Source: Ancylobacter oerskovii
GTDB taxonomy: Bacteria > Pseudomonadota > Alphaproteobacteria > Rhizobiales > Xanthobacteraceae
NCBI RefSeq assembly: GCF_018390555.1
Contig: NZ_JAHBGB010000044.1
Coordinates: 647,424-711,423, forward strand
Length of the DNA: 64,000 nt
Direction: 5' to 3'
In this document: positions 18,489 through 26,409 of the stretch, piece after piece
Position numbering within the stretch: position 1 is the first letter of the stretch
Layout: each line of letters starts with the position of its first letter
Notes under the pieces: generated by a model
Told to the model about the DNA's origin: nothing
Database searches by the model: none
What the model saw: only the letters and a program-made list of their open reading frames with translations
Translations under genes and position numbers: made by a program

Positions 18489-19351
18489 ATATCTCGTTTC
18501 GCGGCGCCATCCGCGTTACCGTCACGCTTCTCCTCGTGCTCGCCGCGGTCGCGGCCGGCCGCGAGCTGTGGGCGCACTACATGGACGATCCCTGGACGCG
18601 CGACGCCAAGGTGCGCGCCGATGTGGTCGGCGTGGCGCCGGACGTCTCCGGCTTCGTCAGCGAGGTGCTGGTGCAGGACAACCAGAGCGTCAAGAAGGGC
18701 GACGTGCTGTTCCGCATCGACCGCGCCCGCTTCGCCATCGCGCTGGCGCAGGCGGAGGCGGTGGTCGACGGCCGCAAGGCGACGCTCGACCAGGCGGTGC
18801 GCGACCGCGAGCGCTATGAGGAGCTGAAGGACGTCGTCTCCGAGCAGAAGACCGAGCAGATGCGGATGTCCGAGGCCGAGGCCGGTGCGTCCCTCCGCCA
18901 GGCCCAGGCGGATCGCGACCTCGCCAAGCTCAATCTCGATCGCACCGAGGTAAAGGCGCCGGTGAACGGCACCATCTCCAATCTCAGCCTGCGGCCCGGC
19001 GACTACGTGACCGCCGGCACCGCCAAGGTGGCGCTGGTCGATACCGACTCGCTGCGGATCGAAGGCTATTTCGAGGAGACCAAGCTCGCCCGCATCCGCG
19101 TCGGCGCGCCGGTGACGATCCGGCTGATGGGGCAGGCGGCGCCGCTGCGCGGCCATGTGGAGAGCATCGCCACCGGCATCGAGGACCGCGAGCGCACGGT
19201 CGGCACTGGCCTGCTCGCCAACATCAACCCGACCTTCAGCTGGGTGCGCCTCGCCCAGCGCGTGCCGGTGCGCATCGCGCTCGACGAGATGCCGGAGAAT
19301 GTGCAGCTGGTCGCCGGCCTCACCGCCACCGTGTCGGTGCAGGAGCACTGA
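18485..19351 (+). CDS. HlyD-family periplasmic adaptor (AaeA-like)
   Basis: 288-residue membrane-fusion protein bridging the FUSC pump to an outer-membrane channel. An N-terminal membrane anchor (VTVTLLLVLAAVAAGRELWAHY) is followed by the lipoyl half-motif VRADVVGVAPDVSGFVSEVLVQDNQSVKKGDVLFRID. A coiled-coil hairpin follows (LAQAEAVVDGRKATLDQAVRDRERYEEL to LAKLNLDRTEV), then the second lipoyl half (VKAPVNGTISNLSLRPGDYVTAG) and beta-barrel segments. No outer-membrane factor gene is nearby, so it probably borrows one. A terminator follows. The ATG at 18485 was chosen because it overlaps the DUF1656 stop. Confidence 0.92.
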   Translation: MNISFRGAIRVTVTLLLVLAAVAAGRELWAHYMDDPWTRDAKVRADVVGVAPDVSGFVSEVLVQDNQSVKKGDVLFRIDRARFAIALAQAEAVVDGRKATLDQAVRDRERYEELKDVVSEQKTEQMRMSEAEAGASLRQAQADRDLAKLNLDRTEVKAPVNGTISNLSLRPGDYVTAGTAKVALVDTDSLRIEGYFEETKLARIRVGAPVTIRLMGQAAPLRGHVESIATGIEDRERTVGTGLLANINPTFSWVRLAQRVPVRIALDEMPENVQLVAGLTATVSVQEH

Positions 19352-19376
19352 CGGCGGCGGTTTCGTCGGCTTTCCG

Positions 19377-19402
19377 AAGGGGCGCTGCGGCGCCCCTTTT
19401 CC
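19377..19402 (+). terminator. Rho-independent terminator of the efflux operon
   Basis: GGGGCGC (19379-19385), a TGCG loop and GCGCCCC (19390-19396), followed by TTTTCC. It lies 28 bases after the adaptor stop. Confidence 0.8.
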
Positions 19403-19461
19403 GTACCGCCCTGCGGGTCGTGACGTGGCGATCAGCTGACGCCGCCGCCCGCCGAAACGCA

Positions 19462-19495
19462 GCGAGGGCTTCGAGGCAATGCTCGAAGCCCTCGC
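19462..19495 (-). terminator. Long hairpin after the minus-strand SDR gene
   Basis: A perfect 14-bp stem (GCGAGGGCTTCGAG at 19462-19475; CTCGAAGCCCTCGC at 19482-19495) with a 6-base loop starts 11 bases after the SDR stop at 19506. The T-run is poor on either strand. With the plus-strand terminator at 19377 it separates the two convergent units. Confidence 0.65.
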
Positions 19496-19505
19496 GCCTG
19501 GCGCC

Positions 19506-20240
19506 TCAGACCTGCGCCAGGCCTCCATCGACGAACATCTCGCCGCCGGTCATGAAGCTGCTGTCCGCCGAGGCCAGGAACGCCGCGGCCGCCCCGGTCT
19601 CCGACGCGTCGCCCATGCGCCCGATCGGCGTCGTGGCGCCGAGGGCGTCCAGTGTGTCCTCGCCCACGATCTCGATCGCCAGCTCGGTTCGGATCGGTCC
19701 CGGCGACAGCACGTTGACGCGGATGCCCGTTCCCCGCAGGTCCAGCGCCCAGCTGCGCGCCAGATTGCGGATCGCCGCCTTGGTGGCGCTGTAGACGCTG
19801 AACTGCGGCGTTCCCATCACCCCCGTGCTGGAGCCGGTGAGGATGATCGACCCGCCGGCCGTCATCAGCGGCAGCGCCTTCTGCACGGTGAACAGCAGCC
19901 CCTTCACATTGACGTCGAAGATCTGGTCGTAATGCTCGGGCGTGATCTCGCCGAGCGGCGCGAAAGCTCCGGTCCCGGCATTGGCGAACACGATGTCGAG
20001 GCCGCCGCGTTCCTCCTTCACCGTCCGGTACAGCCGGTCGAGATCGGCCAAGTCTGTCACCGATCCCTGCACCGCGCGCGCCTGCGGCCCGAGCTGGGCC
20101 AGGGCGGCGTCGAGGGCGTCCTGCCGCCGTCCGAAGATGTAGACGAACGCGCCTTCCTCGATGAACCGTCTGGCGGCACCGAGGCCGATGCCGGTTCCCC
20201 CGCCGGTCACGACCGCCGTCTTGCCATGTAGCCTGCTCAT
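19506..20240 (-). CDS. Short-chain dehydrogenase/reductase under HxlR control
   Basis: 244-residue classical SDR: TGGGTGIGLGAARRF, FGRRQDA (Arg after strand 2, favouring NADP), NAGTGAF, the catalytic Ser in ILTGSSTG, YSATKAAI, and the C-terminal MTGGEMFVDGGLAQV. AAGGAG lies six bases before the ATG at 20240. The gene is divergent from an HxlR regulator whose likely operator lies in the shared 85-base gap, the usual arrangement for redox-responsive reductases. The substrate, perhaps a reactive carbonyl or quinone, is inferred from that context only. Confidence 0.88.
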   Translation of the reverse strand: MSRLHGKTAVVTGGGTGIGLGAARRFIEEGAFVYIFGRRQDALDAALAQLGPQARAVQGSVTDLADLDRLYRTVKEERGGLDIVFANAGTGAFAPLGEITPEHYDQIFDVNVKGLLFTVQKALPLMTAGGSIILTGSSTGVMGTPQFSVYSATKAAIRNLARSWALDLRGTGIRVNVLSPGPIRTELAIEIVGEDTLDALGATTPIGRMGDASETGAAAAFLASADSSFMTGGEMFVDGGLAQV

Positions 20241-20281
20241 GATGTGCTCCTTGATTGAGGTTGCACTAAGCTGGCTGGGCA

Positions 20282-20301
20282 CATACTTATCGACAAGTAT
20301 G
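20282..20301. promoter_or_regulatory. Palindromic operator between SDR and hxlR-type gene
   Basis: CATACTT (20282-20288), six bases, AAGTATG (20295-20301): perfect 7-bp arms, and part of the spacer also pairs. A further half-site-like TAAGT occurs at about 20312-20316. It lies between divergent starts at 20240 and 20326, so it probably binds the HxlR-family protein and controls both genes. Confidence 0.65.
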
Positions 20302-20325
20302 CACCTTTTGGTAAGTACTGGAAAA

Positions 20326-20784
20326 ATGTCGTCAGACCATCCGAACCCCGTCCCGTCGCCGCTCCCGAGCTGTACCCCGACATTGCCCGGCTTCACCTGC
20401 GGGCTCGATGCGACGCTGCGGGTCATCGCGGGCAAGTGGAAGCCGCTGATCCTGTATTTCCTCGCCCAGCGCGGCCCCATCCGCTACGGCGAGCTGCGCC
20501 GGGCGGTGCGCGACGTCAGCGACAAGATGCTGATCCAGCAGCTCAAGGAGCTGGAGGCGGACGGCCTGGTGAAGCGGACCGATTACCGGGAGGTGCCGCC
20601 GCGGGTCGATTACGGCCTCACCCCTCTGGGCCGCGGCCTGGCCGAGGCGCTGGTGCCGCTGTGCGTGTGGGGCACGGAGAACATCGCCGAGGTCACACGC
20701 CTCTTCGCCGAGCGGGAGGCCGGAGACGACAAGCTGCCCGCCGCGAGGACGGCGGGCACGGGCAAGGAGGCATCGCCCGGCTAG
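20326..20784 (+). CDS. HxlR-family transcriptional regulator
   Basis: 152 residues. The HxlR winged helix is clear: CGLDATLRVIAGKWKPLILYFLAQRGPIRYGELRRAV, then VSDKMLIQQLKELEADGLVKRTDYREVPPRVDYGLTPLGRGL. The Cys in FTCGLDATL is at the position that senses oxidants or electrophiles in several relatives. The ATG at 20326 is used; an ATG at 20299 would add nine residues but lies within the operator. Its TAG stop lies in the CTAG shared with the convergent MscS gene. Confidence 0.88.
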   Translation: MSSDHPNPVPSPLPSCTPTLPGFTCGLDATLRVIAGKWKPLILYFLAQRGPIRYGELRRAVRDVSDKMLIQQLKELEADGLVKRTDYREVPPRVDYGLTPLGRGLAEALVPLCVWGTENIAEVTRLFAEREAGDDKLPAARTAGTGKEASPG

Positions 20785-21749
20785 GCGAGCAGCAGGCCCG
20801 CCGCCTTGCCGTGGCGATAGACGACGTCGAGCACTTCGTTGCGCGCCGGGACGCGATCGGCCGGCGTCGCCACCCAATAGCGCAGCTCGAGTTCGATCGC
20901 CGCGGCGTCGATGCTCCTGAGCGCCACCAGCGGCGCGGGATCGCGCATGATCACGCCGCAGCCGGCCAGCGCGTCGCGCATCACCTCCTTCACCTTCGAC
21001 GGCGCGTGGGTGGGGGCGATGCGCAGGGTGACGCTCTGCATATGCGAGCCGTCGGGCCGCCCGAGATTGGTGATCGTCATCTTCGCCAGCACGCTGTTGG
21101 GCAGCACGACGACATTGTTGGCGGGCGTCTGGACATGGGTCGAGCGCCAGTCGGTCTCGACGATGCGGCCCTCGGTGCCGTCGGCGAGAACCACGAGATC
21201 GCCGAGGCGGTAGGGCCGGCCCAGAGTGAGGGCGATGCCGGAAAACACGTCTCCCAGCGTGTTCTGCAGGGCGAGGCCCACCGTGATCGCCACCACGCCC
21301 GATGTCGCCACCAGCGCGGATACGTTCATGCCGAACACGAAGGACAGGATCGCCAGCGCCACGCCGAGATAGATCACGGCGACGAAAATATCCTGCAGCA
21401 GCCGGGCCTGCCGGGGATGTCCCTCGATCACCAGATACAGCCGGACGAAGCCGATGACCGCCCAGGCGAGGTGGATCCACCACAGCATCTTGGCGAGGAT
21501 CAAGGTGAGGTCGGTGGACTGGAAGGCGCCGTACCCTTCCATCCGGTAGGGCACGACGCCGTCGCGCAGCAGGACGCCGGTCATGACGGCGAAGAAGCCG
21601 AGCTGGACGACCAGCCGCATGGTCGCCTGCCGGCGGGGTATCGCGTGCCAGACGACGATCCCCGCAATGCCGAACAGGTTGATCAGCGCGAGCGGCGACA
21701 AGGCCTGCACCCCCGTCACTTGCATCCCCGTCACTTGCACCCCCGTCAT
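20781..21749 (-). CDS. MscS-family mechanosensitive channel
   Basis: 322-residue inner-membrane protein. Four hydrophobic segments lead into the pore-lining helix and beta domain: VSALVATSGVVAITVGLALQNTLGDVFSGIAL and RPYRLGDLVVLADGTEGRIVETDWRSTHVQTPANNVVVLPNS are MscS hallmarks. It likely opens under membrane tension to release solutes on osmotic downshift. ATG at 21749, with GGGAG eight bases upstream. The first codons are a three-copy 15-base repeat giving TGVQV-TGMQV-TGVQA. The gene converges with the HxlR gene; the two TAG stops share the palindrome CTAG (20781-20784). Confidence 0.88.
   Translation of the reverse strand: MTGVQVTGMQVTGVQALSPLALINLFGIAGIVVWHAIPRRQATMRLVVQLGFFAVMTGVLLRDGVVPYRMEGYGAFQSTDLTLILAKMLWWIHLAWAVIGFVRLYLVIEGHPRQARLLQDIFVAVIYLGVALAILSFVFGMNVSALVATSGVVAITVGLALQNTLGDVFSGIALTLGRPYRLGDLVVLADGTEGRIVETDWRSTHVQTPANNVVVLPNSVLAKMTITNLGRPDGSHMQSVTLRIAPTHAPSKVKEVMRDALAGCGVIMRDPAPLVALRSIDAAAIELELRYWVATPADRVPARNEVLDVVYRHGKAAGLLLA
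21704..21749 (-). repeat. Three-copy 15-base tandem repeat at the MscS start
   Basis: The unit RTGACGGGGRTGCAR is repeated three times without gaps at the start of the MscS gene and encodes TGVQV, TGMQV, TGVQA. Being a multiple of three, changes in copy number keep the frame. Confidence 0.75.
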
Positions 21750-21810
21750 CGGACGTTCTCCCAAGCTGGACGCCCACCCGCGGCACGGGCCGGCCGGTGG
21801 GCGACGGGCG

Positions 21811-22242
21811 CTATTTCTTCAGCGGGAAGGTCAGCTCCTTCTCGGCGGTGTCGACGACGAACACGGCGAGGAGCTTGGCCGGTTCGCTCGTGCTGGCGTT
21901 CTCGCTGACGCCGTGGCGGTCGCCCGGCAGTTCCGAGAAGCTCTGGCCGGCGTGATAGGTCACCACCGGGCCGTCATTCACCTGGCTGCGGATGGCGCCC
22001 TCCAGGATGGTCGCGTAGATGAAGGCCGAGTTCGGATGGGTATGGGCGGCCGAGAAGCCGCCCGGGCCGTATTCGACCAGCACCGCCTTCATGCTCTTGC
22101 CCGGCACGTTGGGCAGCTCGTGCTCATAGACCAGCGTGACCTTGGACGCCTTGTCGGTGTCCTTCAGGCCATCGGGGCCATGCGCATGGGCGCTGGCGAG
22201 GGACAGGGCGAGAATGAAAGCGGCACCAAGCGTGCGGAACAT
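21811..22242 (-). CDS. Exported cupin-domain protein
   Basis: 143 residues. A Sec signal peptide (MFRTLGAAFILALSLASAHAHG) precedes a single cupin beta-barrel: VEYGPGGFSAAHTHPNSAFIYATILEGAI (first cupin motif with two His and Glu-like metal ligands) and YHAGQSFSELPGDRHGVSENAS (second motif, His). It should be periplasmic and bind a divalent metal. AGGAGG precedes the ATG at 22242 by a few bases. It lies between MscS and an NmrA-like gene on the same strand; the three may be one transcript. The substrate is unknown; similar proteins are often near stress or quinone reductases. Confidence 0.82.
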   Translation of the reverse strand: MFRTLGAAFILALSLASAHAHGPDGLKDTDKASKVTLVYEHELPNVPGKSMKAVLVEYGPGGFSAAHTHPNSAFIYATILEGAIRSQVNDGPVVTYHAGQSFSELPGDRHGVSENASTSEPAKLLAVFVVDTAEKELTFPLKK

Positions 22243-22283
22243 GGGATCCTCCTGGGATGTCGCGGGATGGGCGGCGCGGCCGG

Positions 22284-23039
22284 TCAGGCGGCCGAGCGCT
22301 GCGCGCTCATCCATTGCTCGAAGGTGATGGAGCCGAGCCGAGGGCCAGCATCCGAGACGAGGGACGTCTCGTCCAGCCGGGCGCCGAAATAACGGGCTTC
22401 GGGATCGACCTCGACCGCGCGGGCGTCGCCGATGGCGCGCAGATATCGCCGGACCAGCTCGCTCAACGCGAAGCGCTCGGGGCCGGAGATCTCGACGATG
22501 CCATTGGCCGGCGCCGAAAGAGCGACGTCGGTCATCGCGTCGGCGACGTCGTCGGAGGCGATCGGCTGCACAAAGGCCGGCGACAGGCGGACCGCGTCGC
22601 CGCTGGTCGCCGACTTGGCGATGCCGGGCAGGAATTCGAGGAACTGGGTGGAGTGCACGATGGTGAAGGGCAGGCCGGAGACGCGGATCAGCTTCTCCTG
22701 CAGCAGCTTGCCGCGGAAATAGCCGCTTTCCTGCAGTCGCTCGGTGCCGATGACCGACAGGGCGATATGGTGGCGCACGCCCGCCGCCTTGCCCGCCGCC
22801 AGCAGGTTACGGCCCGAGGTGCCGAAGAAATCGAGCACCGCCTGATCCTCGAAGGACGGCGAATTGGCAAGGTCCAGCACCACCTCGGCGCCGGCGAGCG
22901 CCTCGGCGACGCCTTCGCCGGTCACGGTATCGACGCCGGAATTGGGCGAGGCGGCGAGGACGTCGTGGCCGCGCTTGCGCAGGCGGGCCACGGTCTTGGA
23001 ACCGATGAGGCCGGTTCCGCCGATGACGACGATCTTCAT
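22284..23039 (-). CDS. NmrA-like NAD(P)-binding protein
   Basis: 251-residue atypical SDR. It starts with IVVIGGTGLIGSKTVARL (GxxGxxG nucleotide-binding loop), then ASPNSGVDTVTGEG, VVLDLANSPSF, GVRHHIALSVIGTERL, YFRGKLLQEKLI and PFTIVHSTQFLEF, like NmrA or quinone-oxidoreductase QorB relatives. The classical YxxxK is replaced by the YFRGKLLQEK stretch. It may be a redox-sensing regulator or a reductase in the cytoplasm. It precedes the cupin gene by 41 bases on the same strand. Confidence 0.82.
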   Translation of the reverse strand: MKIVVIGGTGLIGSKTVARLRKRGHDVLAASPNSGVDTVTGEGVAEALAGAEVVLDLANSPSFEDQAVLDFFGTSGRNLLAAGKAAGVRHHIALSVIGTERLQESGYFRGKLLQEKLIRVSGLPFTIVHSTQFLEFLPGIAKSATSGDAVRLSPAFVQPIASDDVADAMTDVALSAPANGIVEISGPERFALSELVRRYLRAIGDARAVEVDPEARYFGARLDETSLVSDAGPRLGSITFEQWMSAQRSAA

Positions 23040-23227
23040 GGCAAAGGTCTCCTTGTCGCAGCCGCGGGTCGCGCGGCGCGGTGAACAGGCAGGGGAAGGA
23101 CAGGAGCCGGCCTTGCCGGCTTATCGAGGCCGATGCCTTGTCGGCGGAGCCTGGCACCCGTTCCGGTGCGCGACCTCGGCGCACCGGCAAGGCGCCTGGA
23201 CCCGCCGACGCCGCGCATTCAAGCCGA

Positions 23228-23280
23228 TGTTCGGCTTCGGCTTGGGCTTCGGCCTCGGCTTGGGCTTGGGCTTGGGCGGG
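23228..23280. repeat. Six-base low-complexity repeat (GGCTTG-like)
   Basis: About eight degenerate copies of GGCTTS/GGCCTC lie immediately after the stop codon (23289) of the metallo-hydrolase gene in its minus-strand direction. Read in frame past the TGA they give a proline-lysine alternation (PKPKPKPRPKPKPKP). Confidence 0.7.
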
Positions 23281-23288
23281 GCGGTCGG

Positions 23289-24206
23289 TCAGTAGTCCCA
23301 GAAGGCCGGCACCCAGCGGAAGGCGTCGCCGGCGACCGCCACGCGGCCGACGGACGGGAACGGCAGGTGAGTGGCTACCAGCTGTTCGCCGGTCGCCGCC
23401 AGCTCCGTGAGCAGACGCACGCGTACGCGGGCCGCCTCCTCGGGATCGTGCTCGAAGCCGTTGTGCCAGTCCGGGTGGTCGAAGCCGACCGTGAACACGG
23501 CATCGCCGGCAAAAGTCAGCCGGTCTTCGCCGGAGGCGAGACGGACCACGCTGTGGCCGGGGGTATGGCCGCCGGTGCGACGGACGACGACGCCGGGAGC
23601 GACCTCGTGCTCCTCGTCGAACAGCCGAAGCTGGCTGCGGTACTCGCTTGCGAAGCGCGTGGCGGCCGAACGGAGGGCATCCGGGAAGCCCGGAGGCATG
23701 TTGACGTGAGTGAAATCGGGCGCCTCCCAGAACGTGACCTCGGCGGCGGCCACATGGATCCGCAGGTCCGGGCGCAGCTGTTCCTTCACGCCCTCGACGA
23801 GAAGCCCGCCGATGTGATCCATGTGCATGTGGGTGAGCACGATGTCGGTCACCGAGGCGAGATCGATGCCGGCGGACGCCAGCCGCTTCACCAACTGCCC
23901 CGCCCGCGGCAGGTTCAGGTCCGGGTCCAGCCCGAGCCCGGCGTCGATGAGGATGGTCTGGCCGCCGCTGTGCACCAGAACCACGTTCAGCGACCAGTCG
24001 AACGCGTCCTGTGGCAGGAACATGTCCTTCAGCCAGGCGGCCCGCACGGCGGAATCCGCATTGTGCCCGAGCATCTTGGTCGGGAGTGGCAGCACGCCAT
24101 CGCTGATGACCAGCACTTCGATGTCGCCGACCTGTACCGCATAGCGCGACGGAACCAGCTCGTCAGGGGGCCGTCTCTCGAGTTGCGAGGTGTTGTCCAG
24201 GCTCAT
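23289..24206 (-). CDS. Metallo-beta-lactamase-fold hydrolase
   Basis: 305-residue hydrolase with the dinuclear-zinc motif HMHMDHIGG (H126, H128, D130, H131). Further ligands are likely in GGHTPGHSVV and TFAGDAVF. No signal peptide is seen, so it is probably cytoplasmic. AGGAGG lies five bases before the ATG at 24206. The overall pattern (LVHSGGQTILIDAGLG, PPGFPDAL, WVPAFWDY) fits the large group annotated as MBL-fold metallo-hydrolases related to lactonases and phosphotriesterase-like lactonases, but I cannot name a substrate. It lies downstream of a LysR gene on the same strand after 227 bases. Confidence 0.85.
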   Translation of the reverse strand: MSLDNTSQLERRPPDELVPSRYAVQVGDIEVLVISDGVLPLPTKMLGHNADSAVRAAWLKDMFLPQDAFDWSLNVVLVHSGGQTILIDAGLGLDPDLNLPRAGQLVKRLASAGIDLASVTDIVLTHMHMDHIGGLLVEGVKEQLRPDLRIHVAAAEVTFWEAPDFTHVNMPPGFPDALRSAATRFASEYRSQLRLFDEEHEVAPGVVVRRTGGHTPGHSVVRLASGEDRLTFAGDAVFTVGFDHPDWHNGFEHDPEEAARVRVRLLTELAATGEQLVATHLPFPSVGRVAVAGDAFRWVPAFWDY

Positions 24207-24433
24207 ATTCGCCTCCTGTTGACCGCCGCCTATGCGCGGCATGGACGACGCTATTGGGGGGCGGGTTCGCGGTCGATTGGGTCGAGGACGAGGGCGGGTC
24301 ATACCGGGGTATAGGTCGCGTCATCCCTATCGAACCGCCGGCGGATAGCCGGCGAAGTGAAACGATGACGGGCGAGAGGCGCGGCCGTGCCCCCAAGCCC
24401 TGCCGCCCTGGCTTCCCCGTATCGTCAGCCGGC

Positions 24434-25345
24434 TTATCGCCCCGGCGCATCCCAGGGCGGCCGGCGGAAGCTCTCGGCGACGAAATCGATGAAGAGCCGC
24501 ACCGGCCGTGCAAGGTGACGGCGCCCGGCATAGACGATGCGGATGTCCATCGCCTCGTTTCGATAAGCAGGAAGCAAGGAGACGATCTCGCCCGAGGCGA
24601 GTTCGCGATGGATGAGGAAGTCCGGCAGCAGGGCGACGCCCTCGCCGCGCTGCATGGCGGCTTTCATGCCGAGGCCGCTGGCGCAGGTGACGGCACAGGG
24701 AGTGTCGATCTCCCGCCGGAATCCGTCGGGCGCGAGGAGCGACCAGACATTTCCGGTGTCGGAGAACTGGTAGCCGATGCGGGGGAGGGACAGCAGCGTG
24801 TCGACGTCGCCGACATTCCCTATCCGGGCGAGCAAGGAGGGAGCCGCGCAAAGCCGCATGCGCGTGCTGGCCACCCGCCGGGACACATGGCTTTCCGGCC
24901 CTGCCGGCGAGATGCGCAGCGCCACGTCGAACGCTTCCTCGGTCATCTCGACCACCCGGTCGCTGTAGCGGATGTCGAGGTCGATGGCGGGGTGACGCCC
25001 GGCGAATTCCGGCAGGAGCGGGGCGAGCCAGACGAGCCCGAACGTCAGGGGCGCGTTGACCCGCAGGCGTCCCCGCGCCGCGCTGTCGGGATCGGCGAAA
25101 CTCGTCTCGAGCTCGGCGATGTCGTCGAGAACCCGCCGCGCCCGCTCATAGACGTTGCGGCCGGCGTCCGTCAGTGCCAGCCGACGCGAGCTGCGCTCCA
25201 GCAATCGGGCGCCGAGCGAGGCTTCGAGCTGCTGGACGTGCCGGCTGACATTGGCGGGCGAAATGCCGAGCTCCGCCGCTGCGCGGCCGAAGCCGTTGCG
25301 CGCGACGACCGCGACGAAGACCTGATAGGCGCGCAGCCGATCCAT
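24434..25345 (-). CDS. LysR-family transcriptional regulator
   Basis: 303 residues. The N-terminal helix-turn-helix is YQVFVAVVARNGFGRAAAELGISPANVSRHVQQLEASLGARLLERSSRRLALTDAG, followed by a linker helix and an effector-binding domain (GRLRVNAPLTFGLVWLAPLLPEF ... GEGVALLPDFLIHRELASGEIVSLL). It is divergent from the SDR gene starting at 25448, the standard LysR-target arrangement. The 102-base gap includes ATTG-N14-CAAT around 25372-25393, which could be part of its site. It may also control the metallo-hydrolase downstream. Confidence 0.9.
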   Translation of the reverse strand: MDRLRAYQVFVAVVARNGFGRAAAELGISPANVSRHVQQLEASLGARLLERSSRRLALTDAGRNVYERARRVLDDIAELETSFADPDSAARGRLRVNAPLTFGLVWLAPLLPEFAGRHPAIDLDIRYSDRVVEMTEEAFDVALRISPAGPESHVSRRVASTRMRLCAAPSLLARIGNVGDVDTLLSLPRIGYQFSDTGNVWSLLAPDGFRREIDTPCAVTCASGLGMKAAMQRGEGVALLPDFLIHRELASGEIVSLLPAYRNEAMDIRIVYAGRRHLARPVRLFIDFVAESFRRPPWDAPGR

Positions 25346-25447
25346 CCGTCGATCATTGCAGATCGTGAAAGATTGGACCAGTTCCGCATCAATTGAGGAA
25401 AGTATCCGCGCGGCTCACATGTCGATGACCCATGGATGGAGGTTATC

Positions 25448-26197
25448 ATGACGACATTCGAAGGCCGCGTTGCCATCGTCACCGGAGGCGGAGCCGGCAT
25501 CGGCCACGCCGTGGCCCGGCAACTGGCCGAACGCGGTGCCCGCGTTCTGATCACGGGCCGGCGGCCCGAGGCCGTCGCGACCGCGGCGCAGGCTCATCCC
25601 GCGATCCAGGGCGTGGTGGCGGACGCCGCCCGCCCCGAGGCGATCGAGGCCACGGTCGCGGAGGCGTTGCGACATTGGGGGCGCCTCGACATCGTGGTGA
25701 ACAATGCCGGGGCCGGCCAGCCGGCGGCGCTGGCGCAGATGTCGGCGGAAAGCCTGGAGGCGATCTTCAGCACCAACGTGTTCGGCCCGTCGCTGCTGGC
25801 CAAGGCGGCGCTGCCGCATCTGCGCCGCACGCGCGGCACCATCGTCAACCTGTCGAGCACGCTGGCCCGCAAGCCGGTGCCGGGCTTCTCGGCCTATTGC
25901 GCCAGCAAGGCGGCCCTCGAGCAACTCACCCGCAGCTGGGCGCTCGAACTCGCGCCGGACGGAATTCGCGTGAATGCCGTGGCCTCCGGGCCGGTGGAGA
26001 CCGATTTCCTGCGCGAGCGCATGGGGTTCTCGGACGAGGAGGTGGCGGCCATCAAGGCCCGGGAGGTCGAGATGATCCCGCTGGGACGGCGCGGCGTGCC
26101 GGAGGATGTCGCCCGCTGGGTGGTGGCGCTCGCCGATCCCTCGGCCGATTGGATCACCGGCCAGATCATCGGCGTCGATGGCGGCTTCGGCCTGTAG
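25448..26197 (+). CDS. Short-chain dehydrogenase/reductase beside LysR
   Basis: 249-residue classical SDR: TGGGAGIGHAVARQL, ITGRRPEA (Arg, suggesting NADP), NNAGAGQPAAL, catalytic VNLSSTLA, YCASKAAL, and the C-terminal WITGQIIGVDGGFGL. GGAGG precedes the ATG at 25448 by five bases; an ATG at 25436 lies ahead of that site and is less likely. It is divergent from the LysR gene, which probably regulates it. The substrate is unknown. Confidence 0.9.
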   Translation: MTTFEGRVAIVTGGGAGIGHAVARQLAERGARVLITGRRPEAVATAAQAHPAIQGVVADAARPEAIEATVAEALRHWGRLDIVVNNAGAGQPAALAQMSAESLEAIFSTNVFGPSLLAKAALPHLRRTRGTIVNLSSTLARKPVPGFSAYCASKAALEQLTRSWALELAPDGIRVNAVASGPVETDFLRERMGFSDEEVAAIKAREVEMIPLGRRGVPEDVARWVVALADPSADWITGQIIGVDGGFGL

Positions 26198-26409
26198 ACG
26201 CCTGCCTCGACGGGCGGCGGGCATCGCTGTCCCGCCGCCGCGGCCGCGCAGGCCGCCTTCCGCAAGGCAACCGATGGATTTCCATAGGGTGCCCGCGGCG
26301 CTGCGCGGCCCTATCCTCATGGCGAATGAGCCCCCTGGACGGGAGGAATGCTAGTCTGCGCCAAGGTCGCGGGCCCGGCGAACGTGGCTCCCCACAGGAG
26401 GACGTGGCG

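Noticed and set aside
23228..23280. Possible CRISPR-like repeats
   Set aside because: The unit is only six degenerate bases with no spacers; this is low-complexity sequence.
23289..24206. Assignment of the metallo-hydrolase as an acyl-homoserine-lactone lactonase (quorum quenching)
   Set aside because: The HxHxDH core is shared by many MBL hydrolases; no AHL-specific feature could be confirmed and no quorum-sensing gene is nearby.
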